The notes under the pieces: model-generated
The model's input: the letters and a program-made list of their open reading frames with translations, nothing else
The model's database searches: none
Told to the model about the DNA's origin: nothing
NCBI GenBank assembly: GCA_041687395.1
Contig: JAWLCA010000006.1
Location: 1 to 64,000 of the forward strand
From: JAWLCA01 sp041687395
Lineage (GTDB): Bacteria > Pseudomonadota > Alphaproteobacteria > Rhodobacterales > Rhodobacteraceae
Direction: 5' to 3'
Length of the DNA stretch: 64,000 nt
Shown: positions 26,002-34,292 of the stretch, one piece after another
Position numbering within the stretch: the stretch's first letter is position 1
Layout: every line of letters starts with the position of its first letter
Made by a program: the position numbers and the translations under genes

Positions 26002-27165
26002 ATGCCCGTGATCACCTGCATCGAAGATCTGCGTCGGATCTACCAGCGCCGGGTGCCGCGGATGTTCTATGACTATGCCGAGTCCGGCAGTTGGACGGAA
26101 CAGACCTTCCGCGACAATGTCTCGGATTTTGGGCGGATCCGGCTGCGCCAGCGCGTGGCCGTGGACATGACGGATCGGACCACGCGCAGCCAGATGATCG
26201 GGCAGGATGTGGCGATGCCGGTCGCGCTTGCCCCGGTGGGGATGACCGGCATGCAGCATGCCGATGGCGAGATCCTTGCCGCGCGCGCGGCCGAGAAGTT
26301 CGGCGTGCCGTTCACGCTTTCCACCATGTCGATATGCTCGATCGAGGATGTCGCGGCGAAGACGACCAAACCTTTCTGGTTTCAGCTCTACGTGATGCGG
26401 GACGAGGATTTCGTGACGCGCCTTCTGCAGCGCGCCAGGGACGCGGGCATCGACACCCTGGTACTGACGCTTGACCTGCAGATCCTTGGTCAACGGCACC
26501 GCGACCTGAAGAACGGCCTGTCGGCCCCGCCGAAGCTGACCATCCCCACGCTGCTGAACCTGTCGACCAAGTGGCATTGGGGGCTTCACATGCTCAGCAC
26601 CAAGCGGCGCACGTTTGGCAATATCGTGGGGCACGCGAAGGGCGTGGGCGATACATCGTCGCTGATGTCGTGGACTGCCGAGCAGTTCGACCCGAAGCTC
26701 GACTGGGACAAGATCGCCGAGCTGCGGCGCAAGTGGGACGGGAAGTTCATTCTGAAAGGCATTCTGGACGCCGAAGATGCCAAGATGGCCCTCAACGTCG
26801 GCGCGGACGCGATCATCGTGTCCAACCATGGCGGACGTCAGCTTGACGGCGCGGTCTCATCGATCCGGATGCTCCCCAAAATCCTGGAGGCTGTTGGCGA
26901 CAAGATAGAAGTGCATGTGGATGGCGGCATCCGGTCGGGCCAGGATGTTCTGAAGGCTGTCGCCCTGGGGGCCAAGGGCACCTACATCGGGCGCGCCTTC
27001 GTCTATGGCCTGGGCGCGATGGGGCAAACCGGCGTCACCAGAGCGCTGGAGGTTATCCACAAGGAACTCGACACCAGCATGGCACTCTGTGGCGAGCGCG
27101 ACATTGCCAATGTCGGCCGGCACAACTTGCTCGTGCCCCGCGGTTTCGAAGGTGAGTGGGCCTGA
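26002..27165 (+). CDS. FMN-dependent 2-hydroxy-acid dehydrogenase (LldD family)
   Basis: A 387-residue TIM-barrel flavoprotein oxidising an L-2-hydroxy acid (lactate-type) to a 2-oxo acid. It has the FMN-binding LAPVGMTGMQHADGE region, the TLSTMSICSIEDVA strand, and the signature SNHGGRQLDGA with the catalytic His-Gly-Gly-Arg, followed by HVDGGIRSGQDVLKA. ATG 26002 has AGGAGGA 6 bases upstream; a TTG one codon earlier is less likely. It is 102 bases downstream of the YciI gene, probably the last gene of the aromatic regulon or an independent lactate utilisation gene. Confidence 0.92.
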   Translation: MPVITCIEDLRRIYQRRVPRMFYDYAESGSWTEQTFRDNVSDFGRIRLRQRVAVDMTDRTTRSQMIGQDVAMPVALAPVGMTGMQHADGEILAARAAEKFGVPFTLSTMSICSIEDVAAKTTKPFWFQLYVMRDEDFVTRLLQRARDAGIDTLVLTLDLQILGQRHRDLKNGLSAPPKLTIPTLLNLSTKWHWGLHMLSTKRRTFGNIVGHAKGVGDTSSLMSWTAEQFDPKLDWDKIAELRRKWDGKFILKGILDAEDAKMALNVGADAIIVSNHGGRQLDGAVSSIRMLPKILEAVGDKIEVHVDGGIRSGQDVLKAVALGAKGTYIGRAFVYGLGAMGQTGVTRALEVIHKELDTSMALCGERDIANVGRHNLLVPRGFEGEWA

Positions 27166-27403
27166 CACGCTTCCGTCACCGCGCTCTTTTTGGCCTGCCG
27201 GATCGAAATCGGGTGCGCTGACGCGCGCCCTTCTCCCTGCAGCTTGGCCCCAGCCATGCGCGCGCTGCAGCGCGGCATTGCTGACGTGTGCGTTGTCCCT
27301 TGGCGTAGAAAGCCGATCTAGAAAGCAAGTGAACGGCCCGCCGGTGTGGCCAACGTTGGTCACTTTTCGGGGCAATCGCACCAGATCAGATCGGAGAGAT
27401 ACC

Positions 27404-27628
27404 ATGTCGAGCATCAACACCGTCCCCCAAACCAGCAACCTCGGCCTTCTGGCCGGCATTCGAAATTTCTTCGCCGCTTGGGCGGATGCCTATGCGATGC
27501 GGAGCGATTACCTGCGAACCGTCGCGGAACTGGAACAACTGACCGATCGCGAACTTGCGGATATTGGCGTGGTCCGCGGAGAAATCCGCGCCATTGCCGC
27601 GCGTCGGGCTCTTGACCACATCAGCTGA
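27404..27628 (+). CDS. DUF1127 small protein
   Basis: A 74-residue protein whose C-terminal half (YLRTVAELEQLTDRELADIGVVRGEIRAIA, about residues 38-67) is a clear DUF1127 (YjiS-like) domain. The upstream half is a Trp/Phe-containing linker. In alphaproteobacteria such proteins are small basic regulators, some RNA-binding. Here the basic residues are fewer than in the Arg-rich short members. ATG 27404 follows GGAGAG. It ends 5 bases from the convergent lipase-like gene with no hairpin between them. Confidence 0.88.
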   Translation: MSSINTVPQTSNLGLLAGIRNFFAAWADAYAMRSDYLRTVAELEQLTDRELADIGVVRGEIRAIAARRALDHIS

Positions 27629-27633
27629 CCCGG

Positions 27634-28377
27634 TCAGGGCGCAAGCGCTCCCAGTGTCTGCGGAAATACCTTTCCAACGGCCTCTGGCAGGGTCATTTCA
27701 TGATTGAAGTGGCCCTGCCGCAGGAACTGGATCGTCTGCGCGATCACCAGTGGATTCAGCATCATGAACGTATGGGTCACCGGCAGGACGATGTGATCGG
27801 TCATGCCGGGAAGCATCGTGCTCTGCACCGAGACCTTGCCGTCGTCGGCGCCTTCGATCAGTGCCGATGTCAGGATGTTGAGCGAGAAATCACCCGCGAT
27901 GATACCGACTTCGAAGCCCGCCTGCCCCAACTGGTTGGGCAAGCTGTCCGGGGTCGTGCCGAGTTCCAGTCCCGCCGGCCCGTGCAGCCACTCGAAAACT
28001 TCATAATCGCCGAACTGGTCCACAAGCTCCGAGCCCTTGTTCGGCGGTGCAAGCATCACGACGCGCGCCATGCGGTCGGGCCAGTTGTCCTGCAGCCAGT
28101 AGCGCAGGAGAATGCCCCCCATCGAATGGGTGACGAAGTGAACAGGCTCGGCGCCACAGGCGGCCACTGCCTTGGGAAGCTCCTCGACCAGTTCCTCGAT
28201 CGGCGCGCTGGTGGAGGGATAACCCTGATTGACGACGTGGAAACCTTCCGCTTCCAAGGCTTCGGCCATGACCAGGAGCGACGCCTCGCTACGGGCCAGA
28301 CCATGCAACAGCACCACGCAATCAGCAGAGGCCGCCGTCGGCAGCAAAAGCGCGATCGAGAGAAAAATCCGTCTCAT
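27634..28377 (-). CDS. Exported alpha/beta hydrolase (lipase/PGAP1-like)
   Basis: A 247-residue protein with an N-terminal signal peptide (RRIFLSIALLLPTAASA). It begins the fold with CVVLLHGLARSEASL (oxyanion HG). It carries the nucleophile elbow VHFVTHSMGGILLRYWL, with Ser as the presumed catalytic residue, and APPNKGSELVDQF after it. A late His (VLPVTHTFMM) is the likely third member of the triad. Probably periplasmic or extracellular. Substrate unknown. The start is divergent from the Nudix gene across 80 bases. Confidence 0.88.
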   Translation of the reverse strand: MRRIFLSIALLLPTAASADCVVLLHGLARSEASLLVMAEALEAEGFHVVNQGYPSTSAPIEELVEELPKAVAACGAEPVHFVTHSMGGILLRYWLQDNWPDRMARVVMLAPPNKGSELVDQFGDYEVFEWLHGPAGLELGTTPDSLPNQLGQAGFEVGIIAGDFSLNILTSALIEGADDGKVSVQSTMLPGMTDHIVLPVTHTFMMLNPLVIAQTIQFLRQGHFNHEMTLPEAVGKVFPQTLGALAP

Positions 28378-28457
28378 GCGTTAGAGCTTATCCTGACAGG
28401 CTCCGGTTCACGAGAGAGACGTGGACAAAGCCAAGCGATACTCGCAAGGATGTGACG

Positions 28458-28904
28458 ATGACGGCCCGCTCCCCTCGCCTCTCCGTTCGTGCCCTGATCA
28501 TGCAGCGGGACCGTTTGTTGCTCGTGAATGCCTATCCCGGGGGTATCAGCGATCTCTGGTGCGCACCGGGTGGCGGGGTCGAGCGCGGGACAAGCTTGCC
28601 CGACAATCTGAAGCGCGAGGTGATGGAAGAGACCGGGCTTCAGATCGAGGTGCTTGATCCCTGCCTTGTCAACGAGTTCCATGATCCGGCAAGCGGTTTC
28701 CATCAGGTCGACATCTACTTCCGCTGCCGCGTCATCGGCGGCGTATTGGGTGGAACTGGCCACGACCCCGCCGGAGTTGTGAACGAGCGTCGGTACGTCA
28801 CGCGGACCGAGATGACCCGAATACGATTCAAGCCCGACAGCCTGCCGGATGTTGCCTGGGGCGATGGCCTGCTTTATGACCCGCTGGAACCCATCGTGCG
28901 TTGA
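28458..28904 (+). CDS. NUDIX hydrolase
   Basis: A 148-residue Nudix-fold protein. The Nudix box is recognisable at GGGVERGTSLPDNLKREVMEETG: the catalytic helix REVMEET is intact, but the first Glu of the GX5E part is replaced by Thr. The W-C-A-P-GGG strand and the following LVNEFHDPASGFHQVDIYF region match ADP-ribose/MutT-like members. ATG 28458 with AAGGA 8 bases upstream is preferred over GTG 28452. Its substrate is not evident. It may be co-transcribed with the amidohydrolase that starts 104 bases downstream. Confidence 0.9.
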   Translation: MTARSPRLSVRALIMQRDRLLLVNAYPGGISDLWCAPGGGVERGTSLPDNLKREVMEETGLQIEVLDPCLVNEFHDPASGFHQVDIYFRCRVIGGVLGGTGHDPAGVVNERRYVTRTEMTRIRFKPDSLPDVAWGDGLLYDPLEPIVR

Positions 28905-29008
28905 CCGCGGCACTTGTGCTCCTTTGGCGATTCAGGTTTACACGACCCCCGGTTGCGCCACTGCGTCCGCCCGCACCCCGGCACCCGCCTTTCTGGAGAC
29001 TTCTTGAC

Positions 29009-29971
29009 ATGACCCCCTTTGCGATTGCCGGCGTTCAGATGCACGTCAGCGCCCTGCACTCCAACGTTGACGGGATGCTGCAGCGCCTGGACATCCTCAT
29101 GGCCCGCTTCCCCTGGACCCAGATGGTCCTGTTCAGCGAACTGGCCCCGTTCGGCCCCCTGCCGCGCTATGCGCAGCCGTTCCTGAACGATACGCTGGAG
29201 CGGTTCTGCAATGCCGCACGCCACTACGGGGTCTGGTTGATCCCAGGGTCGATGTTCGAAAAGGGGATGGACGGAAAAATCTACAATAGCTCGGCCGTGA
29301 TCAATCCCAAAGGCGAGATCATTTCGAGCTATCGCAAGATGTTCCCGTTCCGCCCATACGAGGCCGAAGTGGAAGCCGGCACAGAATTCTGCATCTTCGA
29401 CGTGCCCCACGTCGGCCGGTTCGGTGTTTCGATCTGCTACGACATCTGGTTCCCGGAAACGACGCGCCAACTGACCAGCGCCGGCGTCGAGGTCCTTCTC
29501 CACCCGGTCCTGACAGGGACGACCGACCGGGACGCCGAACTCTCGATCGCGCGGGCGACGGCTGCGCAGTTCCAGTGCTATGTCTTTGACGTGAACGGCC
29601 TCGGAGCCGGTGGTGTGGGACGATCCTGTGTCGTCGATCCCTCGGCCCACGTCCTGCACCAGTCGGCCGGGCAGGAGGATCTGTTCCCGATCGAGGTCGA
29701 TCTGGATCTCGTTCGGCGCCAGCGCGAAACTGGAATGAAGGGACTTGGACAGGTTCTGAAAAGCTTCAGGGACAGATCGGTTGATTTTTCGGTGTACGAC
29801 CGAAATAGTGGTGTAGATGGGTACTTGAGAACGTTGGGGCCGCTTGAATTGCCAAAACAAGGATCGCGCGCTGGACTGCACGTGGGTTACACGGGCAAGA
29901 CGGCTGCGCAGACCCGGCACGGCCACAACCTGCACGTCGCCGCAACCGAACGGGCCGAAGACGCTGGCTGA
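29009..29971 (+). CDS. Nitrilase-superfamily carbon-nitrogen hydrolase
   Basis: A 320-residue amidohydrolase with the complete Glu-Lys-Cys triad: Glu44 (LFSELAPFG), Lys110 (SSYRKMFPF) and Cys143 (VSICYDIWFPE). It hydrolyses (or transfers from) an amide, carbamoyl or nitrile group. The last about 50 residues after RTLGPLEL form a polar, family-atypical tail. It has a GGAG ribosome site about 12 bases upstream of the ATG. It heads a four-gene operon with a PLP decarboxylase, an ATP-grasp ligase and a C45-type Ntn enzyme. That makes an N-carbamoyl- or amide-trimming role in a small-molecule pathway likely. Confidence 0.88.
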   Translation: MTPFAIAGVQMHVSALHSNVDGMLQRLDILMARFPWTQMVLFSELAPFGPLPRYAQPFLNDTLERFCNAARHYGVWLIPGSMFEKGMDGKIYNSSAVINPKGEIISSYRKMFPFRPYEAEVEAGTEFCIFDVPHVGRFGVSICYDIWFPETTRQLTSAGVEVLLHPVLTGTTDRDAELSIARATAAQFQCYVFDVNGLGAGGVGRSCVVDPSAHVLHQSAGQEDLFPIEVDLDLVRRQRETGMKGLGQVLKSFRDRSVDFSVYDRNSGVDGYLRTLGPLELPKQGSRAGLHVGYTGKTAAQTRHGHNLHVAATERAEDAG

Positions 29972-30045
29972 TCGTCCGCGCCCCGGGACTGTTGCGTGGC
30001 GTGCTTTCAGGCAAACCACCATGAACAGGCGGGGAGGACGCAGCA

Positions 30046-32784
30046 ATGCAATCGGTTCATGAATACTATTCCGCAATCCAGTTGCGGTCGGACCGCTGGA
30101 GCAGTCTGCAGCAGAATCTGGCCACACTGGCCCGCGCACCCGAGGCGCGCGGGGCCGTCGGACTCCGCAAGAAGATCAGCGAACTCTTCGAAGCCCTGAC
30201 GATCATCGAGCCCTACTGGGCCTTTCCCGGCATGTCGGCCTTCGATCACCTGCGCCGGCAATTCGAACACGGAAACCTTGCCGATGCGGCCTATGGTGTC
30301 CAGCGGGTCAAGCGGGCGCTCACCTCGGGTGCCTATCGCCGCCGGCACATCCCGCTGGAGCGGGACGGCAGCGACAACGAGGATCACGACGACGAGGCGA
30401 TGCTTTCGCCCGAGGCGCGCGCGCTATCCAAACCTTATTTCGAAGTACTGATCGTCGATGACGTGAACGAGCATCAGGAACGCTGGCTGAAATCCAACGT
30501 CACCCGGATGCGCCGACCCGAAGATCAGTTCATCTATGAAGCGGTGGTCGTGCCGAGCATCGAGGACGCACTGATCGCGATTCTGTTCAACCACAACATT
30601 CAGGCCATCGTGGTGCGGCCGGGATTGAGGCTGAAATCGAAGACCGACCTGCCGATCCTGAAACGCTATCTGAACCGCGCCGGCGGCTCCGAGGGGATCG
30701 AGTCCCTCGCGCCAGAGGATTACGGGCCGGAGCTTTGCCGCCTGATCGCCCGCGTACGCCCGGAACTGGACGCCTACCTGGTCACCGACCGCTCGGTCGA
30801 GGATATCGCAGGCCTTGACCTCGGCATCTGTCGGCGGGTCTTCTACAATCAGGAAGACTTCATGGAATTGCACCTGAACATCCTGCGGGGCGTTCAGGCA
30901 CGCTACAAGACGCCGTTCTTCACCGCGCTGGTGAACTATTCCAAGCAGCCGACCGGCGTCTTTCATGCCATGCCGATCAGCCGCGGCAAGTCGATCAGCC
31001 GGTCACACTGGATCCAGGACATGGGCGCCTTTTACGGCCCCAACATCTTCCTTGCCGAAACTTCGGCCACCTCGGGCGGGTTGGACAGCCTGCTGGAGCC
31101 GCACGGCCCGATCAAGGAGGCCCAGGAACTGGCAAGCCGCGCCTTCGGCTCGCGCCAGACCTTCTTTGCCACCAACGGCACCTCGACCTGCAACAAGATC
31201 GTGGTGCAGGCGCTGGTGCATCCCGGCGACATCGTGCTGGTGGACCGCGACTGCCACAAGTCGCATCACTACGGCATGGTTCTGGCCGGCGCGCAGGTGG
31301 TCTATCTGGATAGCTACCCGCTGAACGAATATTCGATGTACGGCGCCGTCCCGCTGCGCGAGATCAAGCATCAGTTGCTGAAACTGAAGGCTGCGGGAAA
31401 GCTGGACCAGGTGCGGATGCTGCTGCTGACCAACTGCACCTTCGACGGCATCGTCTACAATGTCGAGCGGGTGATCGAGGAATGCCTGGCGATCAAGCCC
31501 GACCTGATCTTCCTGTGGGACGAGGCGTGGTTCGCGTTTGCGCGCTTTGGTCCCACCTATCGGCAGCGCACCGCGATGAACGCGGCAAACAACCTGCGCG
31601 AACGGCTGCGGTCGCCGGAACAGGCAAAGGCATGGGAAAAGCAGCAGGCGAAGCTGAAGGATGCCGACGAGGAAACGATCCTGAAGACGCGGCTCGTCGC
31701 CCCGCCCCATTCACGCGTCCGGATCTACGCCACCCAGTCCACGCACAAGACGCTGACCTCGCTGCGCCAAGGCTCGATGATCCACGTCAACGATCAGGAC
31801 TTCAAGGGACAGGTCGAGCAGAGCTTTCACGAAGCCTACATGACCCACACCTCCACCTCACCGAACTACCAGATCATTGCCAGCCTCGACGTGGGCCGCC
31901 GGCAGGTGGAGCTTGAGGGGTTCGAGTTCGTGCAGCGCCAGGTCGAGGCTGCGATGGCGATGCGCCGTGCGATCTCTACACACCCGCTGCTGAAGAAATA
32001 CTTCAAGGTTCTGGCCGCCGGCGACATGATCCCGGCCGAGTTCCGCGAAAGCGGCGTGGAAAGTTACTACGACCCCGAACAGGGATGGACCGACATCTGG
32101 GAGTGCTGGGAGAAGGACGAATTTGTCCTCGACGCGACGCGCGTGACGATGGCCGTCGGCGGCACGGGATGGGACGGCGACACGTTCAAGACCCAGATTC
32201 TGATGGACAAGTACGGCATCCAGATCAACAAGACCTCGCGCAATACTGTGCTGTTCATGACGAACATCGGCACGACGCGGTCCTCGGTCGCCTATCTGAT
32301 CGAGGTTCTGGTCGAGATCGCCAACGGCCTGGACGACCTGCTTGACGACGCGTCGAAGATGGAACGCCTGGGCTTCGAGCGCCGGGTCAAGGCGCTCGTC
32401 GAGGATCTGCCTCCGCTGCCCGATTTCAGCCGCTTCCACGATGCCTTCCGCGCCGATCAGGTGACCTCGGAAGGAGACATTCGCACCGCCTTCTTCCTCG
32501 CCTATGACGAGGAAAACTGCGACTACCTTGAACTGGACGGTGGCCTGAAGGAGGCGATGGAGGCTGGGCGAGAGGTGGTGTCCGCCTCTTTCATCATTCC
32601 CTATCCGCCCGGATTTCCGATCCTTGTGCCCGGTCAGGTGGTCAGCAAGGAAATCCTGGCATTCATGCGCGCCCTCGATGTGAGCGAGATCCACGGCTAT
32701 CGCGCCGACCTTGGACTGCGGGTCTTCAATGATGAGGCGCTCGCGCGGTTGTCGGCGCAACATCTGGCCAGGGCGGCCGAGTAA
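30046..32784 (+). CDS. Orn/Lys/Arg decarboxylase-family PLP enzyme
   Basis: A 912-residue fold-type I basic amino-acid decarboxylase, longer than the usual 710-790. It has about 130 extra N-terminal residues, including an acidic stretch (GSDNEDHDDEAML). A receiver-like wing domain follows (FEVLIVDDVNEHQ and IQAIVVRPGLRL). The catalytic core has FATNGTSTCNKIVVQALVHPGD, RDCHKSHHYGM, LWDEAWFAFARFGP (PLP Asp) and the Schiff-base Lys568 in YATQSTHKTLTSLRQGSM. A C-terminal domain with IPYPPGFPILVPGQVV completes it. Amino-acid specificity (Arg, Lys, Orn or another) cannot be read from the sequence. It lies 74 bases after the amidohydrolase and 26 before the ATP-grasp gene. Confidence 0.9.
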   Translation: MQSVHEYYSAIQLRSDRWSSLQQNLATLARAPEARGAVGLRKKISELFEALTIIEPYWAFPGMSAFDHLRRQFEHGNLADAAYGVQRVKRALTSGAYRRRHIPLERDGSDNEDHDDEAMLSPEARALSKPYFEVLIVDDVNEHQERWLKSNVTRMRRPEDQFIYEAVVVPSIEDALIAILFNHNIQAIVVRPGLRLKSKTDLPILKRYLNRAGGSEGIESLAPEDYGPELCRLIARVRPELDAYLVTDRSVEDIAGLDLGICRRVFYNQEDFMELHLNILRGVQARYKTPFFTALVNYSKQPTGVFHAMPISRGKSISRSHWIQDMGAFYGPNIFLAETSATSGGLDSLLEPHGPIKEAQELASRAFGSRQTFFATNGTSTCNKIVVQALVHPGDIVLVDRDCHKSHHYGMVLAGAQVVYLDSYPLNEYSMYGAVPLREIKHQLLKLKAAGKLDQVRMLLLTNCTFDGIVYNVERVIEECLAIKPDLIFLWDEAWFAFARFGPTYRQRTAMNAANNLRERLRSPEQAKAWEKQQAKLKDADEETILKTRLVAPPHSRVRIYATQSTHKTLTSLRQGSMIHVNDQDFKGQVEQSFHEAYMTHTSTSPNYQIIASLDVGRRQVELEGFEFVQRQVEAAMAMRRAISTHPLLKKYFKVLAAGDMIPAEFRESGVESYYDPEQGWTDIWECWEKDEFVLDATRVTMAVGGTGWDGDTFKTQILMDKYGIQINKTSRNTVLFMTNIGTTRSSVAYLIEVLVEIANGLDDLLDDASKMERLGFERRVKALVEDLPPLPDFSRFHDAFRADQVTSEGDIRTAFFLAYDEENCDYLELDGGLKEAMEAGREVVSASFIIPYPPGFPILVPGQVVSKEILAFMRALDVSEIHGYRADLGLRVFNDEALARLSAQHLARAAE

Positions 32785-32810
32785 TCAGAACACGTCTCAG
32801 GGAGGGACAG

Positions 32811-34271
32811 ATGCCCAAGAACGAACTGCGCAACATCTCGGAGATCCGTCGGTTCTTTCACCGCAACGAGGATCCCGTCTATTTCATCTCGGCCACCAAC
32901 TTCAATCTTCTGGGCCTTGATGAATGGTGCAAGAACTTCAAGTACATTTGCTACATCGACTGCTACGATGGACGGCATCCCAACGTTTTCTGCCCCTCTG
33001 AACAGCCGCACGCGGAATTCCAGTCCATCGAGGACATCAACAACTACCTCCTCCAGCACAAGGAGGTGATCGACTTCATAAGGCGGCGCGGCGGCAAGCC
33101 CAAGTTCGTCTTCCTGATGTTCGACGAGGAAACCGAGCGGCTTTCAAAGGAACTGGGCGCCGAAGTCTGGTTCCCCAAGGCCAACTTGCGCACCCGGATG
33201 GACAACAAGATCGAGACGGTGCGCATCGGCAACAAGGCCGGCGTACCGTCGGTGCCGAACGTGCTGGCCGAGGTGAAGAGCTACGAGGATCTGCGCAAGA
33301 CCTGCGAAAAGGCCGGCATCGGCCATGACCTGGTGCTGCAGTCGGCCTTTGGCGACAGCGGCCACACCACCTTCTTCATCAAATCCGAGGCCGATTTCCG
33401 CCGCCACGAGCACGAGATCGTGGGCGAGGGCGAGATCAAGATAATGAAGCGTATCGACTGCCGCGGTTCGGCGATAGAGGCCTGTGCCACGAAGGAAGGC
33501 ACCATCGTTGGCCCGCTGATGACGGAACTCGTCGGATTCAAGGAACTCACCCCCTATCGCGGCGGTTGGTGCGGCAACGAGATTTTCGCCACCGCGTTTC
33601 CGCCCAAGGTGCGACAGCAGGCCCGCGAACTGACATTCAAGTTCGGCGAACAGTTGCGAAAGGAAGGCTATCGCGGCTATTTCGAGCTGGATTTCCTGAT
33701 CGACAAGAAGACCGGCGACCTGTGGCTGGGGGAACTGAATCCACGGATCACGGGGGCCAGTTCGATGACCAACCATGCAGCCTTTGCCCACGCCGACGCG
33801 CCGCTGTTTCTGTTCCATCTGCTGGAATTTTCGAAGAAGAAGTTCACGCTGGATGTCGAGGAACTGAACGCCCGTTGGGCCGACCCCGACATGATCGACG
33901 GGTGGTCGCAGATGGTCATCAAGCACACCGACGACACCGTGGATATCTGCACCGAGGTGCCGCAGACCGGCATTTACAAGATGCTCGAGGACGGGCGCGT
34001 CGTCTTCGACCGGTTCGACTATCACCGCCGCGCGGTGGAATCCGAGAACGAGGCCTTCTTCCTGCGGATCCTCCGGCCCGGCGACTATCGCTACGAGGGC
34101 GCGGATATCGGCATCCTCGTCACTCGTGGGCGATCGATGACGGCCGGTTTCCAGCTGAACGAACGGGCCAGGAAGTGGATCCACGGCATCAAGCAGGCCG
34201 TCTCGGCCAAGCCGCTGCCGATGGCCGAGGCGGGACCGGCCCTGAACGATCCGGCCTTCAAGATCATGTAG
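32811..34271 (+). CDS. ATP-grasp ligase of unknown specificity
   Basis: A 486-residue ATP-grasp protein. It has a pre-ATP-grasp domain at about residues 1-125, with FKYICYIDCYDGRHPNVF and FVFLMFDEETERL. The central nucleotide-binding domain includes LRTRMDNKIETVRIGNKAGVPSVPN, LQSAFGDSGHTTFF and the metal-binding GELNPRITG with its Glu and Asn. A C-terminal extension of about 150 residues resembles nothing I recognise. Such enzymes join a carboxylate to an amine through an acyl phosphate. AGGGAGGG precedes the ATG. Its position between an amine-producing decarboxylase and an Ntn acyl-hydrolase suggests amide-bond formation on an amino-acid-derived amine. Confidence 0.82.
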   Translation: MPKNELRNISEIRRFFHRNEDPVYFISATNFNLLGLDEWCKNFKYICYIDCYDGRHPNVFCPSEQPHAEFQSIEDINNYLLQHKEVIDFIRRRGGKPKFVFLMFDEETERLSKELGAEVWFPKANLRTRMDNKIETVRIGNKAGVPSVPNVLAEVKSYEDLRKTCEKAGIGHDLVLQSAFGDSGHTTFFIKSEADFRRHEHEIVGEGEIKIMKRIDCRGSAIEACATKEGTIVGPLMTELVGFKELTPYRGGWCGNEIFATAFPPKVRQQARELTFKFGEQLRKEGYRGYFELDFLIDKKTGDLWLGELNPRITGASSMTNHAAFAHADAPLFLFHLLEFSKKKFTLDVEELNARWADPDMIDGWSQMVIKHTDDTVDICTEVPQTGIYKMLEDGRVVFDRFDYHRRAVESENEAFFLRILRPGDYRYEGADIGILVTRGRSMTAGFQLNERARKWIHGIKQAVSAKPLPMAEAGPALNDPAFKIM

Positions 34272-34292
34272 GCGCCCACCGGCGGATGATGT

